A stretch of DNA of 64,000 nucleotides, from the NCBI GenBank assembly GCA_040398805.1, contig JBBATK010000003.1, forward strand, positions 124,001-188,000, given 5' to 3'. A model generated the notes under the pieces. The model ran no database searches and was not told the origin of the DNA. It saw only the letters and a program-made list of their open reading frames with translations. Shown here one piece after another: positions 1 to 8,793 of the stretch (positions are counted from its first letter, which is position 1; every line of letters begins with the position of its first letter). Made by a program: the position numbers and the translations under genes. The stretch is from JBBATK01 sp040398805 (GTDB lineage: Bacteria > Bacteroidota > Ignavibacteria > Kapaibacteriales > NICIL-2).

Positions 1-54
1 GTCCGACTTCGACGTTCATCCACGCGTCCGTTGCCTGCGGTATGAAAACATCCG

Positions 55-1314
55 TTACTTCTTGCGCGCAGTATCGACCACGACGACCATACTGTCGCGC
101 AACACTTTCGCGATGGTATTGTACGATCCGCTCACGACGGTCTGGCCTTCGCTGACGCCGCTTGTGACTTCGATATAGTCGCGATCGCTCAGGCCCGACT
201 CGATGCGGACCATCCGTGCCTTACCGTTGTCGACGACGAAGACCACTTGCGGCGGGCGCAGGTCACGGCGTTTGTTTTCGCGCACGTTGGACGTCGTCAT
301 GTCGCCGTCGGCATCATCCGCTTTCTTCAACTCCGTGCGGATCGTCACGGCTTGCAGAGGAACGGATATGACATTCGCATGCGTCTCCGTCTCGATCTCG
401 ACACTGCAGCTCATGCCGGGACGCAACGTTATCTCCTTATCGATCAATCGGATCTTCACTTCGAAGTTGATCACCTCGTCCTGCGTTCCCACTCCCACCT
501 GTTTGGGAGAATGGGATACTTCCGCCACATAGCCAAGGAACTCCCTGTTCGGGTACGCATCGATCTTCACGCGAGCGGTATCGCCCACATGGACTTTCAC
601 GACGTCGTTCTCGTCGACATCGACGATGGCGTTCATGACGTTCAAATCGGAGATACGCATGAGTTCCGTTCCCTGCATCTGCGCGGTTCCGACCACCTTC
701 TCGCCCAGCTCGATGTCCAGCTTCGTGAGAACACCGCTAATGGGAGCATAGATGGACGTTCGGGAGAGGGATACGGAAACCTGCTTCAACGCGGCTTCCG
801 TCCGGGATTTCTCCGTGAGCGCCGTCTGGTACTGACCCTGCGCGCGCTCATAGGATGCTTTCGCGATTTCCAATTCCTGCTTCGACGAAAATTGCTTCTG
901 ATACAACGACAGGACCCGCTTCATCTCCGCCTCCGAACGCTCGAGTTCGGCTTTGGCGATCTCTATGCCCAACTTCGCTGACTCCAGGGAAGCGCGGAAC
1001 TGGTCCACTTGCGTCTCGATGAGGTCCGGCTGGATACGCACGAGCAACTGACCCTTGCGAATGGAGTCGCCTTCCTTCGCACCAACGAAGATCACCTCGC
1101 CGCTGGCCTCTGAAGAAATCTTCACTTCGGTTTCCGGTTGAATCTTGCCGATGGCGGAGACGGTTTCCGTGATCGTCCTTCGTGATACCTTCTCCACCGT
1201 CACGGTCGTCGGCTTGTCGCCGCGTCCTACGAAAAGGTACACGACGGCGGCGATCGCCGCAACAACGATACCCACGATAAGGATGGTTCTCTTTCCGCTT
1301 GATTTCTGTGCCAT
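55..1314 (-). CDS. Efflux periplasmic adaptor (HlyD/MacA/RND membrane-fusion protein)
   Basis: A 419-residue adaptor that would bridge an inner-membrane pump to the TolC-type protein encoded just upstream. After a short basic N-terminus there is one membrane anchor (about residues 10-28), then a barrel-sandwich half starting near VSAIGKIQPETEVKI, a long alpha-hairpin rich in K/E/A/Q, the second lipoyl half (SIYAPISGVLTKLDIELGEKV) and beta-barrel/membrane-proximal domains. The reading frame stays open upstream to a TTG at 1383, but the ATG at 1314 puts the anchor at the normal place and leaves a 76-base gap to the TolC gene, so I chose it. The pump itself is expected to the left of the window; whether it is an ABC (MacB-like) or RND pump cannot be told here. 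Confidence 0.9.
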   Translation of the reverse strand: MAQKSSGKRTILIVGIVVAAIAAVVYLFVGRGDKPTTVTVEKVSRRTITETVSAIGKIQPETEVKISSEASGEVIFVGAKEGDSIRKGQLLVRIQPDLIETQVDQFRASLESAKLGIEIAKAELERSEAEMKRVLSLYQKQFSSKQELEIAKASYERAQGQYQTALTEKSRTEAALKQVSVSLSRTSIYAPISGVLTKLDIELGEKVVGTAQMQGTELMRISDLNVMNAIVDVDENDVVKVHVGDTARVKIDAYPNREFLGYVAEVSHSPKQVGVGTQDEVINFEVKIRLIDKEITLRPGMSCSVEIETETHANVISVPLQAVTIRTELKKADDADGDMTTSNVRENKRRDLRPPQVVFVVDNGKARMVRIESGLSDRDYIEVTSGVSEGQTVVSGSYNTIAKVLRDSMVVVVDTARKK

Positions 1315-1390
1315 AATGAATCCAAATAGAGTAGTTACAGAGTTCGTTCGTGGTCCGGACGTGCGCGACGCGCTTTCTTTCAATCAATCG

Positions 1391-2767
1391 TCACTTGTCG
1401 CCCAAGGTACCAAGCGCAAGTCGCACCTGTTCTTGCGCATCGTAGTAGTTATACACGGCATTGATTCGATTGATTTTCGCCGTCACCAGCAGGGTATTCG
1501 CCATTTGGAACTCGACGGGAGTCGATGCACCGACATTGAGACGCTCACGCATCGCTTCGTAATTCTGCGTGGCGGAACGGACCGAGCGATTCGTGATTTC
1601 CAATTGCTTCTCCGCCGCGTCTAGGTTCAAGAGAGCGCTCTGCACATCAGTACGTACCCGTTGTTCTGACTGCTCACGTTCGATATCGCGTTGTCGGAAC
1701 TCTATATCCGCCAACTGCGTTTGCGTGGCGGCGTTGAAGTTGTCGAAGATGGGCACGTTCATGTTCATACCAACGAAGTAGCGACCGTTCTGACTGAATT
1801 GATCGAAGGTCGAGTTCGTCCACGACCAGCCGCCGGATGCATTGAGGTTCGGGAAGTAATTGCCTCGAGCGGCCGTGATACCGGCGTCGGCTGCAGCAAC
1901 GGTGGACACGGTGGCGTTGTAATCCGGTCGGTTCTTCAGCGCCGTCTCCATGGCATTCACGACGTCTCCGATATCCCTGCGGAAATCCGCGGCGGCAGTG
2001 GGTGCGAGCATGAGATCGAACGACGACTCGGCGAACTCCGCCTGCATGTTCGGTGGCAACGCCAACGTGGAAAGCAATTGCGCCTTCGATTGGTTCTCCG
2101 CGTTTTCGGAACTGACGACGTCGAACTCCCGTGAGCCGAGGTCCGCTTCCTGACTATACACGAGGGCGACGGCGATGCGCCCCGACTCCAGTTGCGCTTT
2201 CGACCGTTCCAACTCCTGACGTCCGAGTTCGAGATTCTCCGCGCGAAGTTTCCGTACCTGCAAGGAACGGAGGACGCCGAGGTATTGGGAACGCACCTGG
2301 TACGAGACCGTTTGCCGCGTGCGTCGGAGATTCAGCTCGGCTGCATCAAGGTTCCGTTGGGCTCGACGGTAGTTAGACTCACGGGAGAATCCATTGAAGA
2401 GGTTGTACGACGCGATGGCGTTCATGGAGTAGGAGTTCGGCTGCACACCCGGCAAGGTGATGATCTGACCGCCGATGTTCACCGTCCGTCCGCCCTCCAC
2501 GTTCAGCTGGCGCGTGAAACCCATGGATGCATTGAACGACGGAAGGAAGGTCCCAAAAGCCTGAACGAGCGACGCATTCTGCGCATCATATTGTCCGAGC
2601 GCCGAGCGCACGCCGAAATTCTTCTCCGACGCAATTCGCAGGCACTCGTCCAGTGTGAACACCTTCGGTGTACCCTTGGATTGGGCATGGAGGCCGGATC
2701 CGAAACCGATGACGACGGACAGAAGGGCAAGTGACAGGAATCTGTGCATGTTTCCAGGAAGGTTCAT
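1391..2767 (-). CDS. TolC-family outer-membrane efflux protein
   Basis: A 458-residue outer-membrane channel of the TolC/OEP family, first gene of the pair with the downstream adaptor. It has a signal peptide ending near GLHAQ, then two internally similar halves of long helices (EQSEQRVRTDVQSALLNLDAAEKQLEI in the second, quoted here only in part: residues about 370-395) separated by strand-forming segments such as the NASGGWSWTNS stretch. The length fits the family (430-500). Start could equally be the ATG at 2749, which gives a more classical signal peptide (MHRFLSLALLS); neither has a clear Shine-Dalgarno sequence. Divergent from hprK across a 137-base gap. Confidence 0.93.
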   Translation of the reverse strand: MNLPGNMHRFLSLALLSVVIGFGSGLHAQSKGTPKVFTLDECLRIASEKNFGVRSALGQYDAQNASLVQAFGTFLPSFNASMGFTRQLNVEGGRTVNIGGQIITLPGVQPNSYSMNAIASYNLFNGFSRESNYRRAQRNLDAAELNLRRTRQTVSYQVRSQYLGVLRSLQVRKLRAENLELGRQELERSKAQLESGRIAVALVYSQEADLGSREFDVVSSENAENQSKAQLLSTLALPPNMQAEFAESSFDLMLAPTAAADFRRDIGDVVNAMETALKNRPDYNATVSTVAAADAGITAARGNYFPNLNASGGWSWTNSTFDQFSQNGRYFVGMNMNVPIFDNFNAATQTQLADIEFRQRDIEREQSEQRVRTDVQSALLNLDAAEKQLEITNRSVRSATQNYEAMRERLNVGASTPVEFQMANTLLVTAKINRINAVYNYYDAQEQVRLALGTLGDK

Positions 2768-2904
2768 GATCGAGATTTTGTAGTAACGACCTTTGGACGT
2801 AATAATCCGAATATTGTTGCATCGGGGTTCCGCAGGAAAACGAAAAGCGCGAACAGAGCCCCGCGGTGTATTTTGCCGCGGTCTTCACATCCGTTCTCCC
2901 GCGT

Positions 2905-3921
2905 ATGAATCCTGCCAACATCCAGATCGTCACGAAAGACAGTATCACGGTGCGACAATTGCTCGAATCGCCGCTGAACCTGACACATCTCAACACCGAG
3001 GTGGCTCTCGACAATCTCATTCGCGACGGGAACATCCATAGACCGCAGCTCGCGTTAACGGGCTTCACGTCGCTGTTCACCAGTCACCGCGTGCAATTGC
3101 TGGGCAACACGGAGTGTCATTATCTTCAGCTGCTCTCGGAGGATGCGCGGGTGGAAGCGTTCGTCAACATCGCCGATCGCAACGTACCGTGTATCCTGCT
3201 CACACACGGCAACATGTTGGAAGACAGATTGCTGAAAATCGCATCCGACCATAACATCCCGGTTTTTCAGACGCAGTTCGAAACGACGAACGCCATCCAT
3301 CTCATCTCCGAGTTCCTCGACGACCAGTTCGCCACCCAAGGTGTGGTCCACGGATCCTTCGTGGATGTGTACGGCGTCGGCATCCTGTTCGTTGGACGCA
3401 GCGGTATCGGCAAGAGCGAGATCGCCCTCGATCTCGTGGAACGCGGTCATCGCTTGGTTGCGGACGATGTGGTGATGCTGACGAAGAAGCGCGACTCCGT
3501 GCTCATGGGCACGGGAACGAATCTTGTGAAGCATTTCATGGAGATCCGCGGTCTCGGCATCATCGATGTCCGTCAGATGTTCGGCATACGCGCCATCCGT
3601 TTCCAGAAACGCCTTGAGATCGTCGTGGAGCTCGAGGACTGGGATCCGTCCAAAGAATACGAACGGGCCGGTCTGGACGATACCCCGACCGACGTGATGG
3701 GCGTTCCCATTCATTCGGTCAAGCTTCCCATTTTCCCGGGAAAGAACATCACAGTGATTTCCGAGGTCATCGCCTTGAACTACCTGCTCCGTACCTACGG
3801 TTATAATGCCGCAAAGGAGTTCTCCGAGCTGCTTCATGCGGAAATCAAGAAGCGGGCGGACGAGCGGGACGCGTCCACCGATCGACGTCTCATTTCGTAT
3901 TTTCAGGGCGATGACGAATAG
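2905..3921 (+). CDS. hprK: HPr kinase/phosphorylase
   Basis: A 338-residue protein of the HprK family, the bifunctional enzyme that phosphorylates and dephosphorylates a serine of HPr (or of an HPr-like protein). Visible are the N-terminal domain, the P-loop GRSGIGKS (residues 164-171) preceded by the catalytic-type His in VVHGSFVDVYG (His149), the ADDVV segment, and the HprK signature MEIRGLGIIDV. The ATG at 2905 gives the normal N-terminus; an in-frame GTG at 2866 would add 13 unrelated residues. No HPr, EI or PTS gene is in the window, so its partner is unknown; in Gram-negatives the gene often sits in regulatory or envelope contexts. It stands alone between the TolC gene and a TPR lipoprotein. 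Confidence 0.95.
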   Translation: MNPANIQIVTKDSITVRQLLESPLNLTHLNTEVALDNLIRDGNIHRPQLALTGFTSLFTSHRVQLLGNTECHYLQLLSEDARVEAFVNIADRNVPCILLTHGNMLEDRLLKIASDHNIPVFQTQFETTNAIHLISEFLDDQFATQGVVHGSFVDVYGVGILFVGRSGIGKSEIALDLVERGHRLVADDVVMLTKKRDSVLMGTGTNLVKHFMEIRGLGIIDVRQMFGIRAIRFQKRLEIVVELEDWDPSKEYERAGLDDTPTDVMGVPIHSVKLPIFPGKNITVISEVIALNYLLRTYGYNAAKEFSELLHAEIKKRADERDASTDRRLISYFQGDDE

Positions 3922-4023
3922 CGTCATACTTTTCCTCGGCCACGCGGTCTAACACCGTGTCGTTCCCCATCGGTATCGCTCATGCGCGCCTACCGGCATT
4001 CTGATTTTCGCTTGCCTGCTTTC

Positions 4024-6141
4024 ATGACACGAAGATTCGTCCCCCTCATCGTCCTGTCGGTCCTTTTCGGCGGTTGTCGTTTCTGGGACAACTCGATGAC
4101 GTATTTCAATACGTATTACAACCAGAAGAAGCTGATGAACGAGACGGAGGAGGAGTTCGGGTACGACGAATACCTCAAGCCGCCGAAGCCGCGCGCCATA
4201 GCTCCGGTGGAACCGGACGTGCTCCTGGAGAAACCCAGCAACGAGTTGCCCCGGTATCTCAACGACATGATCGTGAAACCCGCGAAGCTGCAGCCGGTTC
4301 AGATCAAGGTGGATTCCATCATCATCAAGGGTTCGAAGATCCTTGCGACGCATCCGAAGAGCTCTCTCGTGGACGGCAGTCTGTATCTCATGGCGAAGGC
4401 CTTCTTCTATCGCAGTGAGTGGTTGCCCTCCACGATCAAGTGCCTGGAGCTTGTCGAGCAGTTTCCGGACTCACCGTATTCGCCGGACGCGCACTTGCTG
4501 GCATCGAAGAACTACCTTATCCAGCGGAACCTGCCCAAAGCGAAGATCATGCTTTCCCGCACGGTGGACATCGCGTGGCATCAACAGCGATATGACGTAT
4601 TGTCCGAAGCGTTCCAGCTCATGGCCGAAGAAGCCATGGTGCGTGGCGATTTCGATGATGCGCAACGTCCGTACCGTCAGGCCATCCTTCAGTGCACCGA
4701 TGAAGAACAGAAAGCGAAGTGGCAGACGGATCTCGGACTTCTGCTCTACCGTACCAGACAGTTCGCGAAAGCGGATGTTGCGCTCTCACAAGTACGGGAG
4801 TATCGTCCATCCGTCCTCACCGAGTTCGAAGCCGACCTTTATCGCGTGCTCTCCCTGGCGGAGCTTGGCAGGACCGCGCAAGCACGGGCGTTGCTGACCG
4901 ACCTAGAGAAGAACCGTAACTACGAAGAGTATATGAAGCTCGGATATACGAGTGCTGCACGCCATCAGATATGCAGACTCGAGGCCGACAAGGATTCGAT
5001 GTCCGCGGTGGAGCGAACAATCGACTCCCTGGGGATGACCGGTCCCATCCTCCATGTGGCATACTTCGAGCGCGGAATGGAGTTGTTCCGGGCGAAGGAC
5101 TATCCTGCCGCGCAGCGGTATTTCGCTCGCGCGAAAGTGACCCGTAGTTCGGTGTTCGATGGCGCGAATAATCTTTACAACCTGCTCAACATCCGCGAGC
5201 AGAAACTCATGGAATCGGACATCATCTTCAAGCGCATCGTCGAACGTCGGGATTCCACGATCGAGACGAAAGACAGCGTGGGACGCTCGTATGCGAAGAC
5301 CGTTTTCGAACTGGGTCGGGCGCATGAACTGCTTGGAAATGCCGATAGCGCCGAGAGCTACTACCGTGTGGCCATGGAAGCGGCACCGGAAAAGGATACG
5401 CTGCGCGCACAGTACCTGTACTCCTATGCACGAATGGTCGATCCCCGCGACAAAGCGCTCGCCGATTCCATCCATGAAGTCATCTTCGCAAAGTACCTGT
5501 CCACCGCGTACGGCACGGAATCGCGCTTGCGCCTTGGGTATACGGACTATGCGGTTGCCGATTCGGTGGAGGAGATCTTCCGTAGCGGATCGCGATTCCG
5601 ATCGGTAGGCGACTACACGATGGCCATGCGCCAGTATCATCGCATCGTCGAAGCGCACAGCGCGTCCACCTTCGCTCCTCCCGCTCTCTATGCGTTGGGA
5701 TGGGTTTGGGAGAACAAGTTGCGCAATACCGACAGCGCTTTGCAGTACTACAGCCTGCTTCTTAAGAGATATCCGTTCTCCGAGTACGCGGACGACGTGC
5801 GATACGCCGTAGCCTTCGGGCTGTCGAAGCGTTCGGGCGGTTCGGATTCCACTCTTTGGGGTCCGCGCAAAAAGCCCGGCCAACCCGATACGCCACAAGC
5901 ACAAGACTCTTCAGGGTCGGCCTCCATAGCGCCGCCGTCCGCTCCGCTTCCTCAAGCAACGAATCCCGTTCCGACCCAGAAGCAACCGCCTCAGGATATT
6001 GCGCCGAGCATACCGATTCCTATGTCCAAACCCATGGATCTGGGTGTCGATATCAATCCGCAACTCGTTGTTCCCCAACAGAGTATCGACACGACCGTGT
6101 CACGTCCTCCGGCCGATACCACCGGAAAAAAACCGAAGTGA
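4024..6141 (+). CDS. Large TPR lipoprotein, PorW/SprE-like
   Basis: A 705-residue lipoprotein: the ATG at 4024 gives MTRRFVPLIVLSVLFGGC, a signal peptide with lipobox ending in Cys18. The mature protein opens with MTYFNTYYNQKKLMNETEEEF and continues as many tetratricopeptide-like helical repeats (for example the segments around KSSLVDGSLYLMAKAFFY, FDDAQRPYRQAILQ and NTDSALQYYSLLLKRYPFSEYADD). The C-terminal 100 residues are Pro/Ser/Gln rich and probably unstructured. The Tyr/Asn-rich start after the lipid Cys followed by TPRs recalls PorW/SprE, a T9SS outer-membrane-associated component; this is an inference from architecture, supported by a T9SS substrate elsewhere in the window. Another in-frame ATG at 3982 would spoil the signal peptide. 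Confidence 0.75.
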   Translation: MTRRFVPLIVLSVLFGGCRFWDNSMTYFNTYYNQKKLMNETEEEFGYDEYLKPPKPRAIAPVEPDVLLEKPSNELPRYLNDMIVKPAKLQPVQIKVDSIIIKGSKILATHPKSSLVDGSLYLMAKAFFYRSEWLPSTIKCLELVEQFPDSPYSPDAHLLASKNYLIQRNLPKAKIMLSRTVDIAWHQQRYDVLSEAFQLMAEEAMVRGDFDDAQRPYRQAILQCTDEEQKAKWQTDLGLLLYRTRQFAKADVALSQVREYRPSVLTEFEADLYRVLSLAELGRTAQARALLTDLEKNRNYEEYMKLGYTSAARHQICRLEADKDSMSAVERTIDSLGMTGPILHVAYFERGMELFRAKDYPAAQRYFARAKVTRSSVFDGANNLYNLLNIREQKLMESDIIFKRIVERRDSTIETKDSVGRSYAKTVFELGRAHELLGNADSAESYYRVAMEAAPEKDTLRAQYLYSYARMVDPRDKALADSIHEVIFAKYLSTAYGTESRLRLGYTDYAVADSVEEIFRSGSRFRSVGDYTMAMRQYHRIVEAHSASTFAPPALYALGWVWENKLRNTDSALQYYSLLLKRYPFSEYADDVRYAVAFGLSKRSGGSDSTLWGPRKKPGQPDTPQAQDSSGSASIAPPSAPLPQATNPVPTQKQPPQDIAPSIPIPMSKPMDLGVDINPQLVVPQQSIDTTVSRPPADTTGKKPK

Positions 6142-6198
6142 CCGGACGTTCCCGATGTTCATCGGGATAATTGGCACAATGCTTGTCGGTACTCTTCC

Positions 6199-7299
6199 AT
6201 GCCAACGCAAACACCAACGGGTCGAGTCACCCGACGTCGTCGCTCAGAGCCGCTAGCGCCATCCGCGCCGGTGCCGGGCGCGCCCCATGATATCCTCTCC
6301 GCAGCTGCGGTCGCATTCCTCTGTGTGGAACCCGAGTCGTGGTCCGTTCTCGAAGCCAACTCGGCGGCCGTCGCCTTGTTAGGATACGACCCTTCCGAAG
6401 TCTCGACGGTACGCCTGCCCATGTTCGAACAAGCATATCGGGCGTTGACCAGGCGCCGTGCTCCGCTGAATGTTCTCGTCCCGCTGGAATTCCCGCGCGT
6501 CCATGGCTCCACCCTTCATGTGGAAGCGCATGCGTGGTTGCATGCGGATATGCGCGGACGACGGTCGGTTGCCGCCATCCTGAGGGATTCGGGAACGGAC
6601 GTCGCCGAACGGAAGCTGTCCACCCAGCGCGACACCATGATTCTTCTCGGTAAACTCACGACCATGGTGGCTCACGAAATCCGTAATCCCCTCTCCGTCG
6701 TCAATCTCCACCTGCAACTGCTGCAGCGCATCGTGCAGGAGGATGAAAAAGCGCTGCGCTCCGTACGCACGGCCATGCAGGGAGTGGAACGCATGACGAA
6801 CATCGTGTCATCGACGCTCGACTTCGCCAAACCGCTGATTCCGAAAACCGAACCCTGCGATGTCCATAGCATCATCACCGACACATTGGAAATACTCCGC
6901 GAAACCCTGTTCCAGAAAATCACGACCATCACCTTCGATTTCGAGGACCATCTTCCTCGCATCGAGGCGGATGTCACGCAGATCGGACACGTGTTCCTGC
7001 ATGTCATCAAGAACGCCTTCGACGCTCTCGGTAACCGTGGAACCATTCACATCGCCACCATGGTAAGCAGGATCCGCTCGCAAAGGGAACTTCACATCCG
7101 TATCTCGGACACGGGATGCGGAATCGTGCAGAGCGACCTTGCGTGCATCTTCGATCCGTTCTTCTCCCGTAAGGCGGAAGGGCTCGGCTTGGGCTTGACC
7201 ACGGCGCGCCGCATCGTGGAGCATCATAAGGGACGTATTCTCGTGGAGAGCGTTCGTGGCACAGGGACGACCGTCACGGTCTGCTTCCCGTTGCCCTGA
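6199..7299 (+). CDS. Soluble PAS-domain sensor histidine kinase
   Basis: A 366-residue histidine kinase with no membrane segment, so it should sense a cytoplasmic signal. After a basic, Pro-rich tail of about 30 residues comes a PAS-like domain (about 30-135, EANSAAVALLGYDPSEV), the dimerisation/phosphoacceptor H-box MVAHEIRNPL with His159, and a HATPase domain with N-box (HVIKNAFDAL), G1 (ISDTGCGI), F-box (FDPFFSRK) and G2 (GLGLGLTTARRIVE). The kinase part is of the NtrB/AtoS-like class that often partners a sigma-54 activator. No response regulator is adjacent; the gene follows the TPR lipoprotein after 57 bases and converges on a minus-strand TPR gene 13 bases away. Confidence 0.9.
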   Translation: MPTQTPTGRVTRRRRSEPLAPSAPVPGAPHDILSAAAVAFLCVEPESWSVLEANSAAVALLGYDPSEVSTVRLPMFEQAYRALTRRRAPLNVLVPLEFPRVHGSTLHVEAHAWLHADMRGRRSVAAILRDSGTDVAERKLSTQRDTMILLGKLTTMVAHEIRNPLSVVNLHLQLLQRIVQEDEKALRSVRTAMQGVERMTNIVSSTLDFAKPLIPKTEPCDVHSIITDTLEILRETLFQKITTITFDFEDHLPRIEADVTQIGHVFLHVIKNAFDALGNRGTIHIATMVSRIRSQRELHIRISDTGCGIVQSDLACIFDPFFSRKAEGLGLGLTTARRIVEHHKGRILVESVRGTGTTVTVCFPLP

Positions 7300-7312
7300 G
7301 CGGGTTCGCGGT

Positions 7313-8482
7313 CTAGCGCCTGTACGGTTCTTGGAGATATTGTTCCGCTTCCCGGTGGGAGTTCTGATAGTCCGACCACGACAGGATTTTGTTGTACTGC
7401 GACGTGGCCAGGTCGCGCCGTCCTTGCAGGTCGTAAATCTTCCCGATGGTCATGTTCAACCGCACCATGAAGCCCGATGGGTCCTCGTCCAGGTACCTGC
7501 TCGCCTCGTCGCATTTGTACAGATACTGCAACGCCGATTCGTTGTTGCCGCGATTGAATTCGAAGGTTCCCAGATAATACAACGCCTCGCGTGCACTGTA
7601 CACGTCGTACCCGAACACCTTCTGCCGGTACTTGTCGAGTATCCCCTTCCATTGCACATCGGCGGAATCGGAATACCCGTTCATGACCAATGCCACAGCG
7701 TACTTGCGATGGAAGAACGCATTGAGGGGATAGGACGTGTACAGCTCCCTGCTCCATCGAAGGTACTCGGCCGGCTGCTTCTCGAATTGCGAACCGTACA
7801 CCATCTGCAAGACGACTTTCGCTTCGACGGCGGCATAGCGCGCGTTGCGCGCAGCCGCCTCCAGCTGCAACACGCCCAGCTTCTTGTCGCCAGACGGCAG
7901 GAACACCATGATGGGCTTCAAGGCAGGATACTGATTCGGGAGCGCGTCGGCGAAGTAATTGTAGATGCCCGTACCCAGCATGATGTCGTAGTTGGACGGA
8001 GCAAGCTTGTTGCACTTGATCAGGATGTCCAACGCTTGTCGGGCATCATTGGTGGCTTTCAACCAACTCGAGTTGGAGGCGTAATAGCGTCCGCGATACC
8101 CGAGTATCCCACCCTTGAAGAACAGTCCCGCGATATCGAATTCGTTCGTATCCAAGATCCGGTCGCACACCTCCACCACCTTGTCCACCTTTCGAAGGAA
8201 GGACTCCGCGTACGAGGTGTTCCTTTGGTCTATCTGCATCCGCCACCAGTCGATCATGGCTTCCATGAAATACCCTGCGGGGAAATCCGGATAGAGTGCA
8301 TTGACCTTTTCAAAACAGACCGTGGCACTGTCGAAGCGGGTGTTGTAGATATGCGCAGTCCCGCGGGTGATCAACTCGTCGGCATCGGCACGCATAAGGG
8401 CGAACTGGGCCGAAGCCGTGAAGGGCGCGACGAGCACCATCGCAAGGAGATACGGACGTATGGTTCGCGCAAGGGCACTCAT
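7313..8482 (-). CDS. Secreted/periplasmic TPR-repeat protein, unknown function
   Basis: A 389-residue protein with a signal peptide (cleavage likely after FTASAQ, about residue 26) and helical-repeat content of the tetratricopeptide type: repeats near ITRGTAHIYNTRFDSATVCFEKVNALYP, GVLQLEAAARNARYAAVEAK, EALYYLGTFEFNRGNNESALQYL and KIYDLQGRRDLATSQYNKILSW (each shown only by its core). No catalytic motif is visible. It would act as a periplasmic protein-protein scaffold. It is the last gene of the minus-strand run beginning at engB; the gap to the small gene upstream is 46 bases. Confidence 0.8.
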   Translation of the reverse strand: MSALARTIRPYLLAMVLVAPFTASAQFALMRADADELITRGTAHIYNTRFDSATVCFEKVNALYPDFPAGYFMEAMIDWWRMQIDQRNTSYAESFLRKVDKVVEVCDRILDTNEFDIAGLFFKGGILGYRGRYYASNSSWLKATNDARQALDILIKCNKLAPSNYDIMLGTGIYNYFADALPNQYPALKPIMVFLPSGDKKLGVLQLEAAARNARYAAVEAKVVLQMVYGSQFEKQPAEYLRWSRELYTSYPLNAFFHRKYAVALVMNGYSDSADVQWKGILDKYRQKVFGYDVYSAREALYYLGTFEFNRGNNESALQYLYKCDEASRYLDEDPSGFMVRLNMTIGKIYDLQGRRDLATSQYNKILSWSDYQNSHREAEQYLQEPYRR

Positions 8483-8528
8483 GAGAGACGCAAGGTAGTA
8501 TGGATGGTCACGAACAGCAAGACACCTG

Positions 8529-8732
8529 CTAGGCGTTCGACGTTGACGATTCCTGGATACGCACGATGTGCTCGGTGATCTTCTCTTTCATGGCATTCTC
8601 CACTTGCTCGTGTTCTTCGCCTTTGATCATCAGTCCTAACTGCGGACAGTACGACGCGTAGCGATTGGCCATGTCGTAACGACGGATGAGGATTTCGTAA
8701 TCGAGCAGGTTCGTACTCGTTGATTGTTGCAT
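8529..8732 (-). CDS. Small HicB-like domain protein (orphan)
   Basis: A 67-residue protein. The stretch ILIRRYDMANRYASYCPQLG followed by a short turn and EEHEQVENAMKEKITEHIVRI has the beta-beta-beta-alpha pattern of the HicB antitoxin partial RNase-H fold (strand, strand with YxAYCPxLG, then a helix starting with EE/EQ). It lacks a C-terminal DNA-binding extension and there is no HicA-type toxin beside it, so it is more likely a stand-alone member, as often found in Bacteroidota/Chlorobi genomes, than a working antitoxin. Function unknown. It sits between the GT39 gene (61-base gap) and the TPR gene, same strand. Confidence 0.65.
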   Translation of the reverse strand: MQQSTSTNLLDYEILIRRYDMANRYASYCPQLGLMIKGEEHEQVENAMKEKITEHIVRIQESSTSNA

Positions 8733-8793
8733 GATGGTATGAAGGGAAATTGAGAAAAAACCACGGAACGTTCACATCACCCGTATCGCTTGA

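Noticed and set aside
1..54. Possible start of the next efflux gene (minus-strand ATG at 19)
   Set aside because: Only six codons fit before the window edge, so neither a gene nor a family can be supported.
2861..2881. CCGCGG repeated around a nine-base loop before hprK
   Set aside because: Each half is itself a palindrome and short; without a clear promoter or relatives to compare it is not a convincing site.
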